Source: Fibrella aestuarina BUZ 2 (GTDB lineage: Bacteria > Bacteroidota > Bacteroidia > Cytophagales > Spirosomataceae). From it: 64,000 nt of DNA. How positions within the stretch are numbered: the stretch's first letter is position 1; the number at the start of each line of letters is the position of its first letter. The notes beneath the pieces were generated by a model that did not search any database, was not told the DNA's origin, and saw only the letters and a list, made by a program, of their open reading frames with translations. The DNA is taken from NCBI RefSeq assembly GCF_000331105.1, contig NC_020054.1:4677838-4741837 (forward strand). The letters run 5' to 3'. This document shows positions 42,484-51,589 of this stretch, one piece after another. Made by a program: the position numbers and the translations under genes.

Positions 42484-44589
42484 CTATTTTATTCCCAACC
42501 GCAACCCTACCGTAAAGTTTCGGCGGGGGGCGGCGTTGTAGTAGCGGTTGCCCACGGCGTTCAGGTCGTAGCCGATGCTGTAGGTCTGGTCAAGCAGGTT
42601 GTCGCCGCCCGCATACAGATTGGCCGTCAAGTGTTTACCGATGGCCCGGCGATACCCAACCGTTGCCTGTAACTGCCGCGTCGGGTCGCTCATGGCCGTG
42701 TTGGCATCGTTGAGGGCAAAGGGCGGCAGAAACTGGAAGGTCACGTAGGCGTAGAAGCCCGCGGGCAACGCCGCATCGATCCCCCAGACACCCGCCACCG
42801 GCGCTACGCCCGGCACCCGATTGCCCGACAGGTCGGTGGTCAGTTGCTGGTAATCGCGGTAGCGGTAGTTGCTCAGCGTCAGGCTCTGCCACAGTTTCAA
42901 CGACGCGCCCCGCTGCCCCGGTTCGGGCCGCAGCAGGTCGTAGCTCAGGTACGTTTCCAGGCCATACTGATCGGTTCGGCCCGCGTTGACGAAGAATTCG
43001 GCTCCATTTTCCTGCGATCGCCGCACGATGGTTTCGCGCAGTTTCAGCGTATAGCCGACCAGATCGAATTGAAGCCGATCAACTAGCCGTCCACGCAGTC
43101 CCAATTCAGCCTGTTGGCCCCGCTCAGGATTGAGTGTAGCATTGAAAAAGCCTGCCGACGACAACATTTCCTGGCTCGTTGGGCCTGAGTAGCCACTACT
43201 CACATTCAGGTACAGACCAGCTTTTTCACCCAGCGCCTTTAAGACTGACAACCGCCCTAGCCATACTGGATCAAACGCCCGATTTTGTGGTCCGGGTCCG
43301 GGAAAACGCCCCTGCCGATAACGTGTAAAGTCGTAGGTAAGCTGATTACGACTCACACCCGCCGTCAGGATCAGACCATAGGGCAGCGTTAATTCGCTTT
43401 GCAAAAACAGAGAACCCTGGGTAGCCCAAAGGGCATCGTCGGTCTGTAGCGTGTCGATTTGTCCGCCCCGGTTGCCGTAGTTCAGGGAGCCCGTCCGGTT
43501 CCGTTGTAATTCGCCGCCGAAACTCGTCACTAGGCCGAAGCCCCCCTCAATGGGCTGGCTAAACCGCGCTACGACTCGTCCACCGTAACCGCGATCGGTT
43601 CGTTTTTCGTAGTTGGTAATAAACGGGTTTTCGAGGTTCGTCAGTGAGCCGTACACAACCGCGTTCGTTTGCCAGTGTGTGTTCCAGTTGGCGGTATGCA
43701 CCAAGCCCGCGTAACCCGTTTTCTGAAAAATACCCGCCTGTTGCTCCACGCTGCCGGGCAAGGTGCGGGTGGCAGGCCGGGCCGCCCGCGGATCGGTGCG
43801 AAACTGCGCTTCGGTGAGGCCACCCGGCGTCTGGTAGCGCAGGTCGGTGTAGAGTAACAGCGCCGATAGCGACTGCTTTTCACCCAGCCCGATTTTCCCC
43901 GTAAAGGCCACGTTGTCGCGCGTCATCAGGCTCTGGGTGCGGTAGCCATCGCTTTGCAAATGATTGACCGAGAGCGTCGCGTTGGAGCGATCGCCCGCCG
44001 TTTGCGCCAGCGCCGAAAAACCCCGCAGCCCATAGGCTCCGGCCAGGTACCCTACCTCGGCCGACTGCGTGCCGGGCGTAGCACTGGGACCGCCCAGCAG
44101 CACCGTTCCGCCCGTATTGGCCCCGTAGAGGCTCCCCGACGGCCCTTTGATCACCTCGATCCGGCCCAGCATGCGCGGGTCGAGGCTGTTGAGCGGCGTG
44201 TTGCCACCGGCATCGGTCAGTGGCATGTTGTCGTAATAGACTTTGACGTTGCGCACCCCAAACGGTGACCGGATAAGGCTACCCCGGATGGAGAGGCGGT
44301 AGCTACCCGGTGAGCGTTCGTCCATCCTGACGCCGGGCAGTGTGTTGAGGGCAGGCACCAGCGTAGGCGTGGCAAAGCGCTGATTCAAATCCCGCTGCGA
44401 CAGCACGCCGATGGCGGCGCCGGTAGACAGCAAGGACCGGTTCGATTCGTAGGCGCGTACAACGACTTCGGTGAGCGGGCGCGCCGTCAGGGTATCCTGC
44501 GCCACTTCAGCCGCCTGTGTCAACGGTTGTGCCGCGACGGGCATCGAAAAAAGCCACAAAAAGCCGTTTCGTAAAGTACAGATATGCAT
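42484..44589 (-). CDS. TonB-dependent outer-membrane receptor
   Basis: 701 residues. A signal peptide (NGFLWLFSMPVAAQ) is followed by a TonB-box-like LTEVVVRAYE, a plug domain (about 50-160; LPGVRMDERSPGSYRLSIRGS, VKVYYDNMPLTDAGG, RIEVIKGPSGSLYGANTGG) and a 22-strand beta-barrel ending in NFTVGLRLGIK with a terminal aromatic-poor strand. There is no N-terminal carboxypeptidase-like domain, which makes it resemble siderophore or metal-chelate receptors more than SusC glycan receptors. Substrate unknown. It is divergent from the SPL-like radical SAM gene. Confidence 0.92.
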   Translation of the reverse strand: MHICTLRNGFLWLFSMPVAAQPLTQAAEVAQDTLTARPLTEVVVRAYESNRSLLSTGAAIGVLSQRDLNQRFATPTLVPALNTLPGVRMDERSPGSYRLSIRGSLIRSPFGVRNVKVYYDNMPLTDAGGNTPLNSLDPRMLGRIEVIKGPSGSLYGANTGGTVLLGGPSATPGTQSAEVGYLAGAYGLRGFSALAQTAGDRSNATLSVNHLQSDGYRTQSLMTRDNVAFTGKIGLGEKQSLSALLLYTDLRYQTPGGLTEAQFRTDPRAARPATRTLPGSVEQQAGIFQKTGYAGLVHTANWNTHWQTNAVVYGSLTNLENPFITNYEKRTDRGYGGRVVARFSQPIEGGFGLVTSFGGELQRNRTGSLNYGNRGGQIDTLQTDDALWATQGSLFLQSELTLPYGLILTAGVSRNQLTYDFTRYRQGRFPGPGPQNRAFDPVWLGRLSVLKALGEKAGLYLNVSSGYSGPTSQEMLSSAGFFNATLNPERGQQAELGLRGRLVDRLQFDLVGYTLKLRETIVRRSQENGAEFFVNAGRTDQYGLETYLSYDLLRPEPGQRGASLKLWQSLTLSNYRYRDYQQLTTDLSGNRVPGVAPVAGVWGIDAALPAGFYAYVTFQFLPPFALNDANTAMSDPTRQLQATVGYRRAIGKHLTANLYAGGDNLLDQTYSIGYDLNAVGNRYYNAAPRRNFTVGLRLGIK

Positions 44590-44621
44590 GGGGCGGTAAA
44601 AGTAGAAAAGATGCAACGGAT

Positions 44622-44645
44622 GCGTCCCGTAAAGGACGCTTTTTT
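44622..44645 (+). terminator. Terminator-like hairpin with T6 tail, no plus-strand gene upstream
   Basis: GCGTCC / GGACGC arms, CGTAAA loop, TTTTTT at 44640-44645. It points right, but the nearest upstream coding sequence is on the other strand. On the minus strand it would be a leader hairpin of the TonB receptor mRNA. Confidence 0.45.
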
Positions 44646-44754
44646 CATATCATTGACTGGAAACCGGTCCTTACTGATACGTCTGATTGAGCCTTAAGGT
44701 TTAGTATTTAAACGCCTTTTTCGGACCGTTTTAGCCCGTTCTGGTGTTTTCTAT

Positions 44755-45906
44755 ATGATGACAGATGTGCGGTTGAATCGTGTGGAAATAACGCCCAAAG
44801 CAGACCTTCGGTCGGCGCGGGTATGGATGCCAAAGCGGGTGATCTTTACGCCCGACACCCTGAACGAACCGTTCGGGCAGCAGATCTATGAACGGGTCGA
44901 GGCGCTGAATCTGCCCATCGACGTCATGAAGTCGAACCGGCTTTCGGGCCTGCGTGGGGCCGACGACCGCGAGACGTACCGCATCGCCAAGAATACGCTG
45001 GCGGTGGTTAACGCCCCGCCAAGCGCCCTGCGCCTGCAACCTATCCCCCCTTCTGCCGACTGGCAGATGAATCTGGCCGAAGGTTGTCCCGCGCACTGCC
45101 AGTATTGCTACCTGGCCGGTAGCCTGCAAGGGCCACCGGTGGTGCGCGCGTATGCCAACCTCCCGACGATGTTGCAAGGCACCGCCACCTACGAGGGAAC
45201 GTACCCACCCAACGCCAGCTGGCAGAACACGCCCGGCAACGCGCAGCGGCCCACTACCTTCGAGGTGAGCTGCTACACCGACGTGCTGGGTATCGAACAC
45301 CTGACGGGCAGTCTGGCCGAATGCATCCGGTATTTCGGGCAGCGCGAGATGGGACAGTTGCGGTTTGTGACCAAATACGATCAGGTCGATAGCCTGCTGG
45401 GGCTGGCACACAACGGACAGACCCGCGCCCGGTTCAGCCTCAACGCCGAGTCGGTGGCGCGGCGGCTCGAAGGGGGTACAGCCTCGGTGGAAGCTCGCCT
45501 TCAGGCGCTCCGTAAACTGGCGCTGCCCGTAGCACAGGGCGGTGGCGGCTACCCCATCGGCGTAGTGATTGCCCCAATCATGCCCATTCCCAACTGGCGC
45601 GATGAATACACCCACCTGCTCGATCGGCTCTACGAGGTGCTCGATTACGCCAACAACGCCGATCAGTTGAATATGAACGCCGAGTTTATCAGCCACCGGT
45701 TTACGCCCGGCTCCAAAGACGTGCTGATGCAGTGGTACCCCAACACCTCGCTCGACATGGACGAGGCCACGCGGGCGCAGAAACGCAACAAGTTTGGCGG
45801 CACCAAGTATGTCTACCAACCCACCGACATGCAGGCCCTCAAACGGTTCTTCTACGACGAATGGACCCGCCGCTTCCCCACCGCCCCGGTGCTCTACTGG
45901 ACTTGA
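44755..45906 (+). CDS. Spore photoproduct lyase family radical SAM protein
   Basis: 383 residues. The radical SAM cluster motif is C-PAH-C-QY-C (CxxxCxxC) in NLAEGCPAHCQYCYLAGSL, exactly the SplB pattern. Other matches: TFEVSCYTDVLGIEHLTG, LRFVTKYDQVD, and a C-terminal AEFISHRFTPGSK segment with the R/F-T-P-G-S-K motif. In Bacillus the enzyme repairs the thymine dimer of dormant spores; homologues in non-sporing Bacteroidota are uncharacterised and may repair or process other lesions. The absence of sporulation genes here fits that. The start may be either of two adjacent ATGs (44755, 44758). Confidence 0.9.
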   Translation: MMTDVRLNRVEITPKADLRSARVWMPKRVIFTPDTLNEPFGQQIYERVEALNLPIDVMKSNRLSGLRGADDRETYRIAKNTLAVVNAPPSALRLQPIPPSADWQMNLAEGCPAHCQYCYLAGSLQGPPVVRAYANLPTMLQGTATYEGTYPPNASWQNTPGNAQRPTTFEVSCYTDVLGIEHLTGSLAECIRYFGQREMGQLRFVTKYDQVDSLLGLAHNGQTRARFSLNAESVARRLEGGTASVEARLQALRKLALPVAQGGGGYPIGVVIAPIMPIPNWRDEYTHLLDRLYEVLDYANNADQLNMNAEFISHRFTPGSKDVLMQWYPNTSLDMDEATRAQKRNKFGGTKYVYQPTDMQALKRFFYDEWTRRFPTAPVLYWT

Positions 45907-45912
45907 GTATTT

Positions 45913-45965
45913 GGGGATAAGCTTGGTTAACGCCTAAATAAGACGCGTTAGCCAAGCTTATCCCC
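45913..45965. terminator. 21-bp inverted repeat between convergent genes
   Basis: Arms 45913-45933 and 45945-45965 match at 20 of 21 (the odd pair is G-U in the plus RNA); 11-base loop. It separates the SPL-like gene and the ABC exporter gene. Confidence 0.8.
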
Positions 45966-45978
45966 CAAACTAAAAACG

Positions 45979-47799
45979 TCAACTCACTAGCTCTTTCTCT
46001 TCGTCCATCAGGCTGGCTTGATGTTGCCACATATCGCCAAATAAGGCTGATTGCTGGCGTAACTGCGGGAACGTACCCTCATCGACCACCTGCCCATCGC
46101 GGAGGATGTAGATGTAATCGAACATGGGCAGCAGGTGCAGCCGGTGCAGCGACGACACCACTACTTTGTCGGCAAACTGCGCCAAGAGCCCGTGGTAAAT
46201 CAGGTATTCAGTTTTGGGGTCGATGCTGCTCGTGGGTTCATCCATCAGCACAATGTCGCTTTGGCGGGCGGCCAGAATACCCCGCGCCAGGGCCAGCCGC
46301 TGCTTTTGCCCACCCGACAGGTTCAGCCCTTTCTCCTGCATGGACGTACCCAGCCCGTTGGGGAGATGCCGGACGACGTCGGAGAAACGGGCCAGTTTGC
46401 ACACTTGCTCCACCTCGTCGTCGGCAAACGGGAGACCCAGCGTGATGTTGTAGGCGACGGTGTTTTCAAAAATTTCCGGCTCCTGCGGGAACAGGGTCAC
46501 CGTCTGCCCAATCGACGCCCAGGGTAACTCCGCGCCATGATCGTCTACTGTCCAGTGTACGGCATCGGGTTCATACAAGCCCCGCAACAGGCTCAGCAGC
46601 GTGCTTTTGCCCGAACCCGACTCCCCGATCAGGGCGATGCGCCGACCGCGCTGCAACTGAAGCGACACCCGATTCAGGGACGACGGCCGACGAACCGGTT
46701 GCGCGGGGTTAGCCTCATCGACCAGAAAACGGGGCGTGCTGTACTGAAACGACAGCTCGCGGATCGACAGCGTCTGCCAGCGGGCGGGCAGAGCGGGTGG
46801 GTCCGAGGTCAGCCCCCGGTGTTGCCGGAAGGTGTCGCCAATGCCCCGCGCCGTCTGCACGTCGGTGTTGTACTGCACGATCTGCGTGTATTGCCAAGCC
46901 ACATCGGTGAATACGCTCGTGAACTGGTTAACGTACCCAAGCAGCGTTACCAGCCCACCCACGTAGAAAACCTTGCCAGGTACGTGGTGGTCATAAACGT
47001 ACCCAACCGTGATGACGAGGTACACCAGCGCAATGAGCATCGTGGCCACGAACCACTTCCACTCGTTGATGCGAATCTCGCGCCGGAACGGCACGTTGAT
47101 GGCAGCCACCCGGCCCGAAAGGCTTTGCTCCATCCGGCGTTCGAGGCGCAGCGTCACCACGGTGATGATGTTCGACAGGCTATCGAACAACGACGAGGCC
47201 ATCTGATGCTCGCGCTCGTTGGTCTCCTCCAGGGCGGCTACAAACGGCTTGTCGAAGCGCCGAATCACCCAGACGGTGAGCGCCCCCAGCAGCAGACCGA
47301 TGGTGCCGTAGAGCGGCGCGAAATAGAGCATGGCGCCAAACGACAGCACGAATTTGGCCACCACGTGCAGGTACGTAAAGCCATTCTGGAAAAAGGCTTT
47401 CAGCGCCACGTAGGCCTTGTTAATCCGGTTGATGGTGGCTCCGCTATGGTGGTGCTTGTGCCACGCTACGGGCAGGTGCAGCGTCTGGTGATACAGTTCC
47501 TGCAAAAAGTTACGGCTCAGGTCAAATGCCAGTTGGCGCTCCAGAATGCGGGCGGGTCCGTGAAACGCCCATTCGAGCAGTTTCAGCCCCACGAAGGCGG
47601 CGGCATAGTAGAGCGTGCTGGCCAGTACCGCGCCCGAGTCGCGCTGGATGTGGTCGACAAACCAGCCAAACAACAGCGGGTGGCAGGCGACTACCAGGTT
47701 CGCCCCAATAAACAACAGATACACAAGGAGATAGCGGCCTCGCTGCTCACGGGCATAATGCCAGGCCGTACGCAGCAGGGCTACGTAAGGATTATTCAT
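45979..47799 (-). CDS. ABC transporter, fused membrane and ATPase domains
   Basis: 606-residue half-transporter. Six membrane helices occupy about 20-320 (LLVYLLFIGANLVVACHPLLFGWF first). The ATPase domain has Walker A GESGSGKST, a Q-loop near LFPQEPEIFEN, the signature LNLSGGQKQR, Walker B IVLMDEPTSSID and a switch His in SSLHRLHLL. This is the MsbA/exporter type that works as a dimer at the inner membrane; the substrate (lipid, drug or peptide) cannot be told. The ATG at 47799 begins the transporter homology; upstream in-frame codons to 48057 are not conserved-looking. Confidence 0.93.
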   Translation of the reverse strand: MNNPYVALLRTAWHYAREQRGRYLLVYLLFIGANLVVACHPLLFGWFVDHIQRDSGAVLASTLYYAAAFVGLKLLEWAFHGPARILERQLAFDLSRNFLQELYHQTLHLPVAWHKHHHSGATINRINKAYVALKAFFQNGFTYLHVVAKFVLSFGAMLYFAPLYGTIGLLLGALTVWVIRRFDKPFVAALEETNEREHQMASSLFDSLSNIITVVTLRLERRMEQSLSGRVAAINVPFRREIRINEWKWFVATMLIALVYLVITVGYVYDHHVPGKVFYVGGLVTLLGYVNQFTSVFTDVAWQYTQIVQYNTDVQTARGIGDTFRQHRGLTSDPPALPARWQTLSIRELSFQYSTPRFLVDEANPAQPVRRPSSLNRVSLQLQRGRRIALIGESGSGKSTLLSLLRGLYEPDAVHWTVDDHGAELPWASIGQTVTLFPQEPEIFENTVAYNITLGLPFADDEVEQVCKLARFSDVVRHLPNGLGTSMQEKGLNLSGGQKQRLALARGILAARQSDIVLMDEPTSSIDPKTEYLIYHGLLAQFADKVVVSSLHRLHLLPMFDYIYILRDGQVVDEGTFPQLRQQSALFGDMWQHQASLMDEEKELVS

Positions 47800-48090
47800 G
47801 ATTATAAATACGTTACGGTATGGCGAAATTGCTGCATTTTTCGTGCAAATAGGGTTGTGCCATAGGCTTAGTAGAAAATTTAATCTGGCACTAACCCCGC
47901 GCCCGCTCCACCCCTCTTCTGAAGGGCTACCAACACACTCGTAACCAAGCCTGACAGCCCATTTTCTGGCTTCCAGCCGGTTTTTTGGCGTTTTTTTTGT
48001 ATCTTTAAGGGGGCAAGGGGCTGCTCTTGCCAATCGCGATCCTACCCATTTTTTCACAGTAAATCAGGTTCACAAACCTCGTAAAACCGC
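47800..48090. other. Divergent promoter region of the ABC exporter and parC
   Basis: 291 bases without a supported gene. TATCTTTA at 48000-48007 differs in one base from the -7 consensus and may serve parC, with a run of T residues upstream. No clear leftward promoter is seen. Confidence 0.4.
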
Positions 48091-50745
48091 ATGGTGAATG
48101 ACCAACATCAGGAGCCAACTGATGACCTAACAACAAATACAGATGAAGTCAAGGAAGTCCTGCACGACCAAACGGTGGTGTCGGGCCTCTACGAAACCTA
48201 TTTTCTCGATTATGCCTCGTATGTCATCCTCGAACGGGCCGTGCCGGCTATTGAAGACGGGCTCAAGCCCGTGCAGCGCCGCATTCTGCACGCCCTGAAA
48301 GAGATGGACGATGGCCGCTTCAACAAAGTGGCCAACGTGATCGGGCAAACGATGCAATACCACCCGCATGGCGATGCCTCCATCAACGAGGCTATCGTGA
48401 ACATCGGGCAGAAAGAATTGATTTTCGACACCCAGGGTAGCTGGGGCGACGTCAGGACCGGCGACGGGGCGGCGGCGGCCCGGTACATCGAGGTGCGGCT
48501 GTCGAAGTTTGGCGGCGACGTGGTGTTCAATGCCGATACCACCGAATGGCAGCTATCGTATGATGGCCGCAAAAAAGAGCCGGTTACGCTGCCGGTGAAG
48601 TTCCCGTTGCTGCTGGCGATGGGCGTCGATGGCATTGCCGTCGGGCTCTCGACCAAGATTCTGCCGCACAACTTCAACGAGCTCATCGACGCCTCGATTG
48701 CGATTCTGAAAGACAAACCGGTGTCGCTCTTCCCCGACTTCCAGACGGGCGGCTACATCGACGTCAGCAACTACAACGACGGCCTGCGGGGCGGTAAGGT
48801 CCGGGTACGTGCTCGCATCGAAGAGATCGACAAAAAGACGCTCGCCATCCGCGACGTGCCCTACGGCGTGACCACCTCGACCCTCTGCGATTCGATCGTT
48901 AAAGCCGCCGAGCTGGGCAAAATCCGGATCAAGTCGCCGGGTAAGAATATTGCCGCCGTGGTCGACAATACGGCCAAAGACGTGGAGATCATCGTGCACC
49001 TGCAACCCGGTGTGTCGCCCGACGTCACGATCGACGCGCTCTACGCCTTCACCGATTGCGAGGTGAGTATTTCGCCCAATGCCTGCGTCATTATTCAGGA
49101 CAAACCGCATTTCGTAACGGTCACGGAAATCCTGCGCTACAACACCAACCAAACGGTGTCGCTGCTGAAGCAGGAGTTGGACATCCGGCGGCGGGAATTG
49201 ATGGAGAAACTGCTCTACGCCTCGCTGGAGAAGATTTTCATCGAAAACCGCATCTACCGGAAAATCGAAGAATGCGAAACCTTCGAGGCCGTGCTTGAAA
49301 CGATCGATAAGGGCCTTAAACCGCATAAGAAGCTTTTCTACCGCGACATCACGCAGGACGACCTGATCCGCCTGACCGAAATCCGGATCAAACGGATCTC
49401 GAAGTACGACGGGTTCAAAGCCGACGAGCTGATGCGCCGCCTGGAGCAGGAACTGGCCGAGACCGAAGACAACCTCGCCAACCTGACGCGCTACGCCATT
49501 GCTTATTACAAAGACCTGCAAAAGAAGTATGGCAAAGGCCGCGACCGCCGCACCGAAATCCGGGCGTTCAACACCATTGCCGCCAACGTGGTCGCCGCCG
49601 CCAACCAGAAGCTCTACGTCGACCGCGAAGGGGGCTTTATCGGGTATGGCCTGAAGAAAGACGAATTCGTGTCGGACTGCTCCGACATCGACGACATCAT
49701 CGTGTTCCGGCGCGATGGCAAGTGCGTGGTGACCAAGATTCAGGAAAAAACCTTCGTGGGCAAAGACATCATTCACGTGTCGGTGTTCAAGAAGAACGAT
49801 GAGCGCAAGGTCTACAACATGGTTTACCTCGATGGGAAGTCGGGCATTTCGATGGCGAAACGGTTCAACGTAACCGCCGTTACCCGTGATCGCGAATACG
49901 ACCTGACGATGGGGAACCCCAAATCGAAGGTGCTTTATTTTACGGCCAACGACAACGGCGAGGCCGAAGTCATTACGGTGAACCTGACGGCGCAGAGCGC
50001 GGCCAAGCTGAAGCAGTTCGACTTTGATTTTGCGCAGGTCGGCATCAAAAACCGGTCGGCGCAGGGTAACATCCTGACGAAGTACAACATCCGGAAAATC
50101 GTGCAGAAATCGGCCGGTGCGTCGACGCTAGGTGGCCTTGATATCTGGTACGACGATCACCTCGGGCGCCTCAACCGCGACGAGCGGGGCCGCCTGCTGG
50201 GCAATTTCGACTCAAAAGACAGCATTCTGGTTGTTTATAAGTCGGGCGAGTATGAACTGACGACCTTCGACTTGACTAATCGGTATGAGCCCAACGACGT
50301 GATCGCGTTGCAGAAGTTCGACCCGCAAACGGTGGTATCGACGGTCTACTACGAAGCCAATCAAAAGCAGTGGTTTGTGAAGCGATTCCGCATCGAGACC
50401 ACCACCATCGACAAGAAGTTTATGTTCATTGGCGATGCCAAAGGCTCTAAACTGGCCGCCGCCAGCATTGACGCCCAGCCGCGCATCGAGATTCAGTATC
50501 AGGAGAAAGAGCGCGGGCCTGTGGAGAAAATGGTGCTGGAGCCGTCGGGCTTTATCGACGTGCGCGGCTGGAAGGCACTCGGCAAACCACTGCCCTTTGC
50601 CAAAGTGAAGGAAGTTAAACTGCTGGCGCCCAAAGCCCCGCCGCTCGTCGTTGACGATAAACCAACGGTCGCTTCTGCGGTTGTTACTCAGGATGACGTC
50701 GACGAGCCCGAAGTCGTAGCTGACGGCCAGTTGGGGTTATTTTAA
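48091..50745 (+). CDS. parC: DNA topoisomerase IV subunit A
   Basis: 884 residues. It forms the DNA-cleaving half of topoisomerase IV with ParE. Seen: DYASYVILERAVPAIEDGLKP and VQRRIL near the start, HPHGDASI (quinolone-pocket region, about 91-98), the catalytic R131-Y132 in AAARYIEV, and a long coiled coil around 440-480. The C-terminal beta-pinwheel shows no GyrA box (QRRGGKG), so ParC is preferred over GyrA. The very end of the protein, GQLGLF, matches the sliding-clamp binding pattern QLxLF. The GTG/ATG choice is simple: ATG at 48091. parE is not in the window. Confidence 0.94.
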   Translation: MVNDQHQEPTDDLTTNTDEVKEVLHDQTVVSGLYETYFLDYASYVILERAVPAIEDGLKPVQRRILHALKEMDDGRFNKVANVIGQTMQYHPHGDASINEAIVNIGQKELIFDTQGSWGDVRTGDGAAAARYIEVRLSKFGGDVVFNADTTEWQLSYDGRKKEPVTLPVKFPLLLAMGVDGIAVGLSTKILPHNFNELIDASIAILKDKPVSLFPDFQTGGYIDVSNYNDGLRGGKVRVRARIEEIDKKTLAIRDVPYGVTTSTLCDSIVKAAELGKIRIKSPGKNIAAVVDNTAKDVEIIVHLQPGVSPDVTIDALYAFTDCEVSISPNACVIIQDKPHFVTVTEILRYNTNQTVSLLKQELDIRRRELMEKLLYASLEKIFIENRIYRKIEECETFEAVLETIDKGLKPHKKLFYRDITQDDLIRLTEIRIKRISKYDGFKADELMRRLEQELAETEDNLANLTRYAIAYYKDLQKKYGKGRDRRTEIRAFNTIAANVVAAANQKLYVDREGGFIGYGLKKDEFVSDCSDIDDIIVFRRDGKCVVTKIQEKTFVGKDIIHVSVFKKNDERKVYNMVYLDGKSGISMAKRFNVTAVTRDREYDLTMGNPKSKVLYFTANDNGEAEVITVNLTAQSAAKLKQFDFDFAQVGIKNRSAQGNILTKYNIRKIVQKSAGASTLGGLDIWYDDHLGRLNRDERGRLLGNFDSKDSILVVYKSGEYELTTFDLTNRYEPNDVIALQKFDPQTVVSTVYYEANQKQWFVKRFRIETTTIDKKFMFIGDAKGSKLAAASIDAQPRIEIQYQEKERGPVEKMVLEPSGFIDVRGWKALGKPLPFAKVKEVKLLAPKAPPLVVDDKPTVASAVVTQDDVDEPEVVADGQLGLF

Positions 50746-50751
50746 CGTAGT

Positions 50752-50818
50752 TTAACGGTTGTAGTTTAACGGTGACATTACGATCTGTCAGCGTCGAGCG
50801 TTAACCTACAACCGTTGA
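50752..50818. repeat. 20-bp inverted repeat with internal GTAGTTTAACGGT duplication
   Basis: Arms 50752-50771 and 50799-50818 match at 18 of 20. GTAGTTTAACGGT occurs twice with a 14-base period (50747-50759, 50761-50773). It lies between parC and the SanA-like gene and ends two bases before the latter's ATG. Confidence 0.7.
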
Positions 50819-50820
50819 CC

Positions 50821-51540
50821 ATGAAACGACAAGGCATGACTACCGCCCGACCCACCACTGACCGCGTTGCGGCTCGCCGCCGGTTGTCGCGCCGACTGAC
50901 GGTGCGGCAGGTGAAGCGTGTGGTCAAGGGCGGCTTGTGGGGCATGTTTGTCGGTGTTCTGGTTGTGCTGGCTAGCAACTGGTGGGTGATTTACAACACG
51001 AAAAGCCAGATTTACTTCAACATCCATCAGCTGCCGACCAACGACGTGGGGCTCGTTCTGGGCACGAGCAAGTACGTGAAGGGGGGGAAGGAGAACCTGT
51101 TCTTCAAGTACCGCATGGAGGCCACCGCCCTGCTTTGGAAAGAAGGCAAGGTCAAATACCTCATCCTGAGCGGCAACAACGACTCAGCGTTTTACAACGA
51201 GCCCGAAGACATGGAAAAGGCGCTCCTTAAACTTGGGGTTCCTGCCGACGCCATGATTCCTGATTACGCGGGTTATCGTACTTTCGACTCGGTCTTGCGG
51301 TGTAAAGAGGTGTTCCGGCAGCATCACATCACCATTATCTCGCAGAATTTCCATAACATCCGGGCGCTGTACATCGGCAATCACGAGGGTATCAACGCCG
51401 TGGCCTTCGCCGCACAGGACGTACCTGACGGCTATTCGTGGAAAACGCTACTGCGCGAATACCTTGCCCGCCCCCTCGCCCTGCTCGACGTGCACGTGCT
51501 GCGCCCCCAGCCTGAAGCAGGCAACAAGCCGATTAAATAG
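50821..51540 (+). CDS. SanA/YdcF-like DUF218 membrane protein
   Basis: 239 residues. An Arg-rich cytosolic N terminus is followed by one membrane helix (about 38-60, GMFVGVLVVLASNWW) and a periplasmic DUF218 domain: VGLVLGTSKYVKGGKENLFF, R-MEATALLWKEGKVKYLILSG, FDSVLRCKEVF and TIISQNFHNIRALYI. In E. coli SanA limits vancomycin entry through the envelope. The ATG at 50821 is used; a TTG two codons earlier lies in the repeat arm. It follows parC by about 75 bases. Confidence 0.9.
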   Translation: MKRQGMTTARPTTDRVAARRRLSRRLTVRQVKRVVKGGLWGMFVGVLVVLASNWWVIYNTKSQIYFNIHQLPTNDVGLVLGTSKYVKGGKENLFFKYRMEATALLWKEGKVKYLILSGNNDSAFYNEPEDMEKALLKLGVPADAMIPDYAGYRTFDSVLRCKEVFRQHHITIISQNFHNIRALYIGNHEGINAVAFAAQDVPDGYSWKTLLREYLARPLALLDVHVLRPQPEAGNKPIK

Positions 51541-51589
51541 GGCGCACTGGTGCCGCTTTAGTGACTGCCGTTGGCTGGTATGCAGGCAC

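Noticed and set aside
46537..47865. 442-codon open frame on the plus strand
   Set aside because: It lies antisense to the ABC exporter gene, whose Walker A, LSGGQ and Walker B motifs are all intact; the plus-strand product has no recognisable domain.
48553..49776. 407-codon open frame on the minus strand
   Set aside because: Antisense to parC; high-GC genomes give long antisense frames, and the product shows no known motif.
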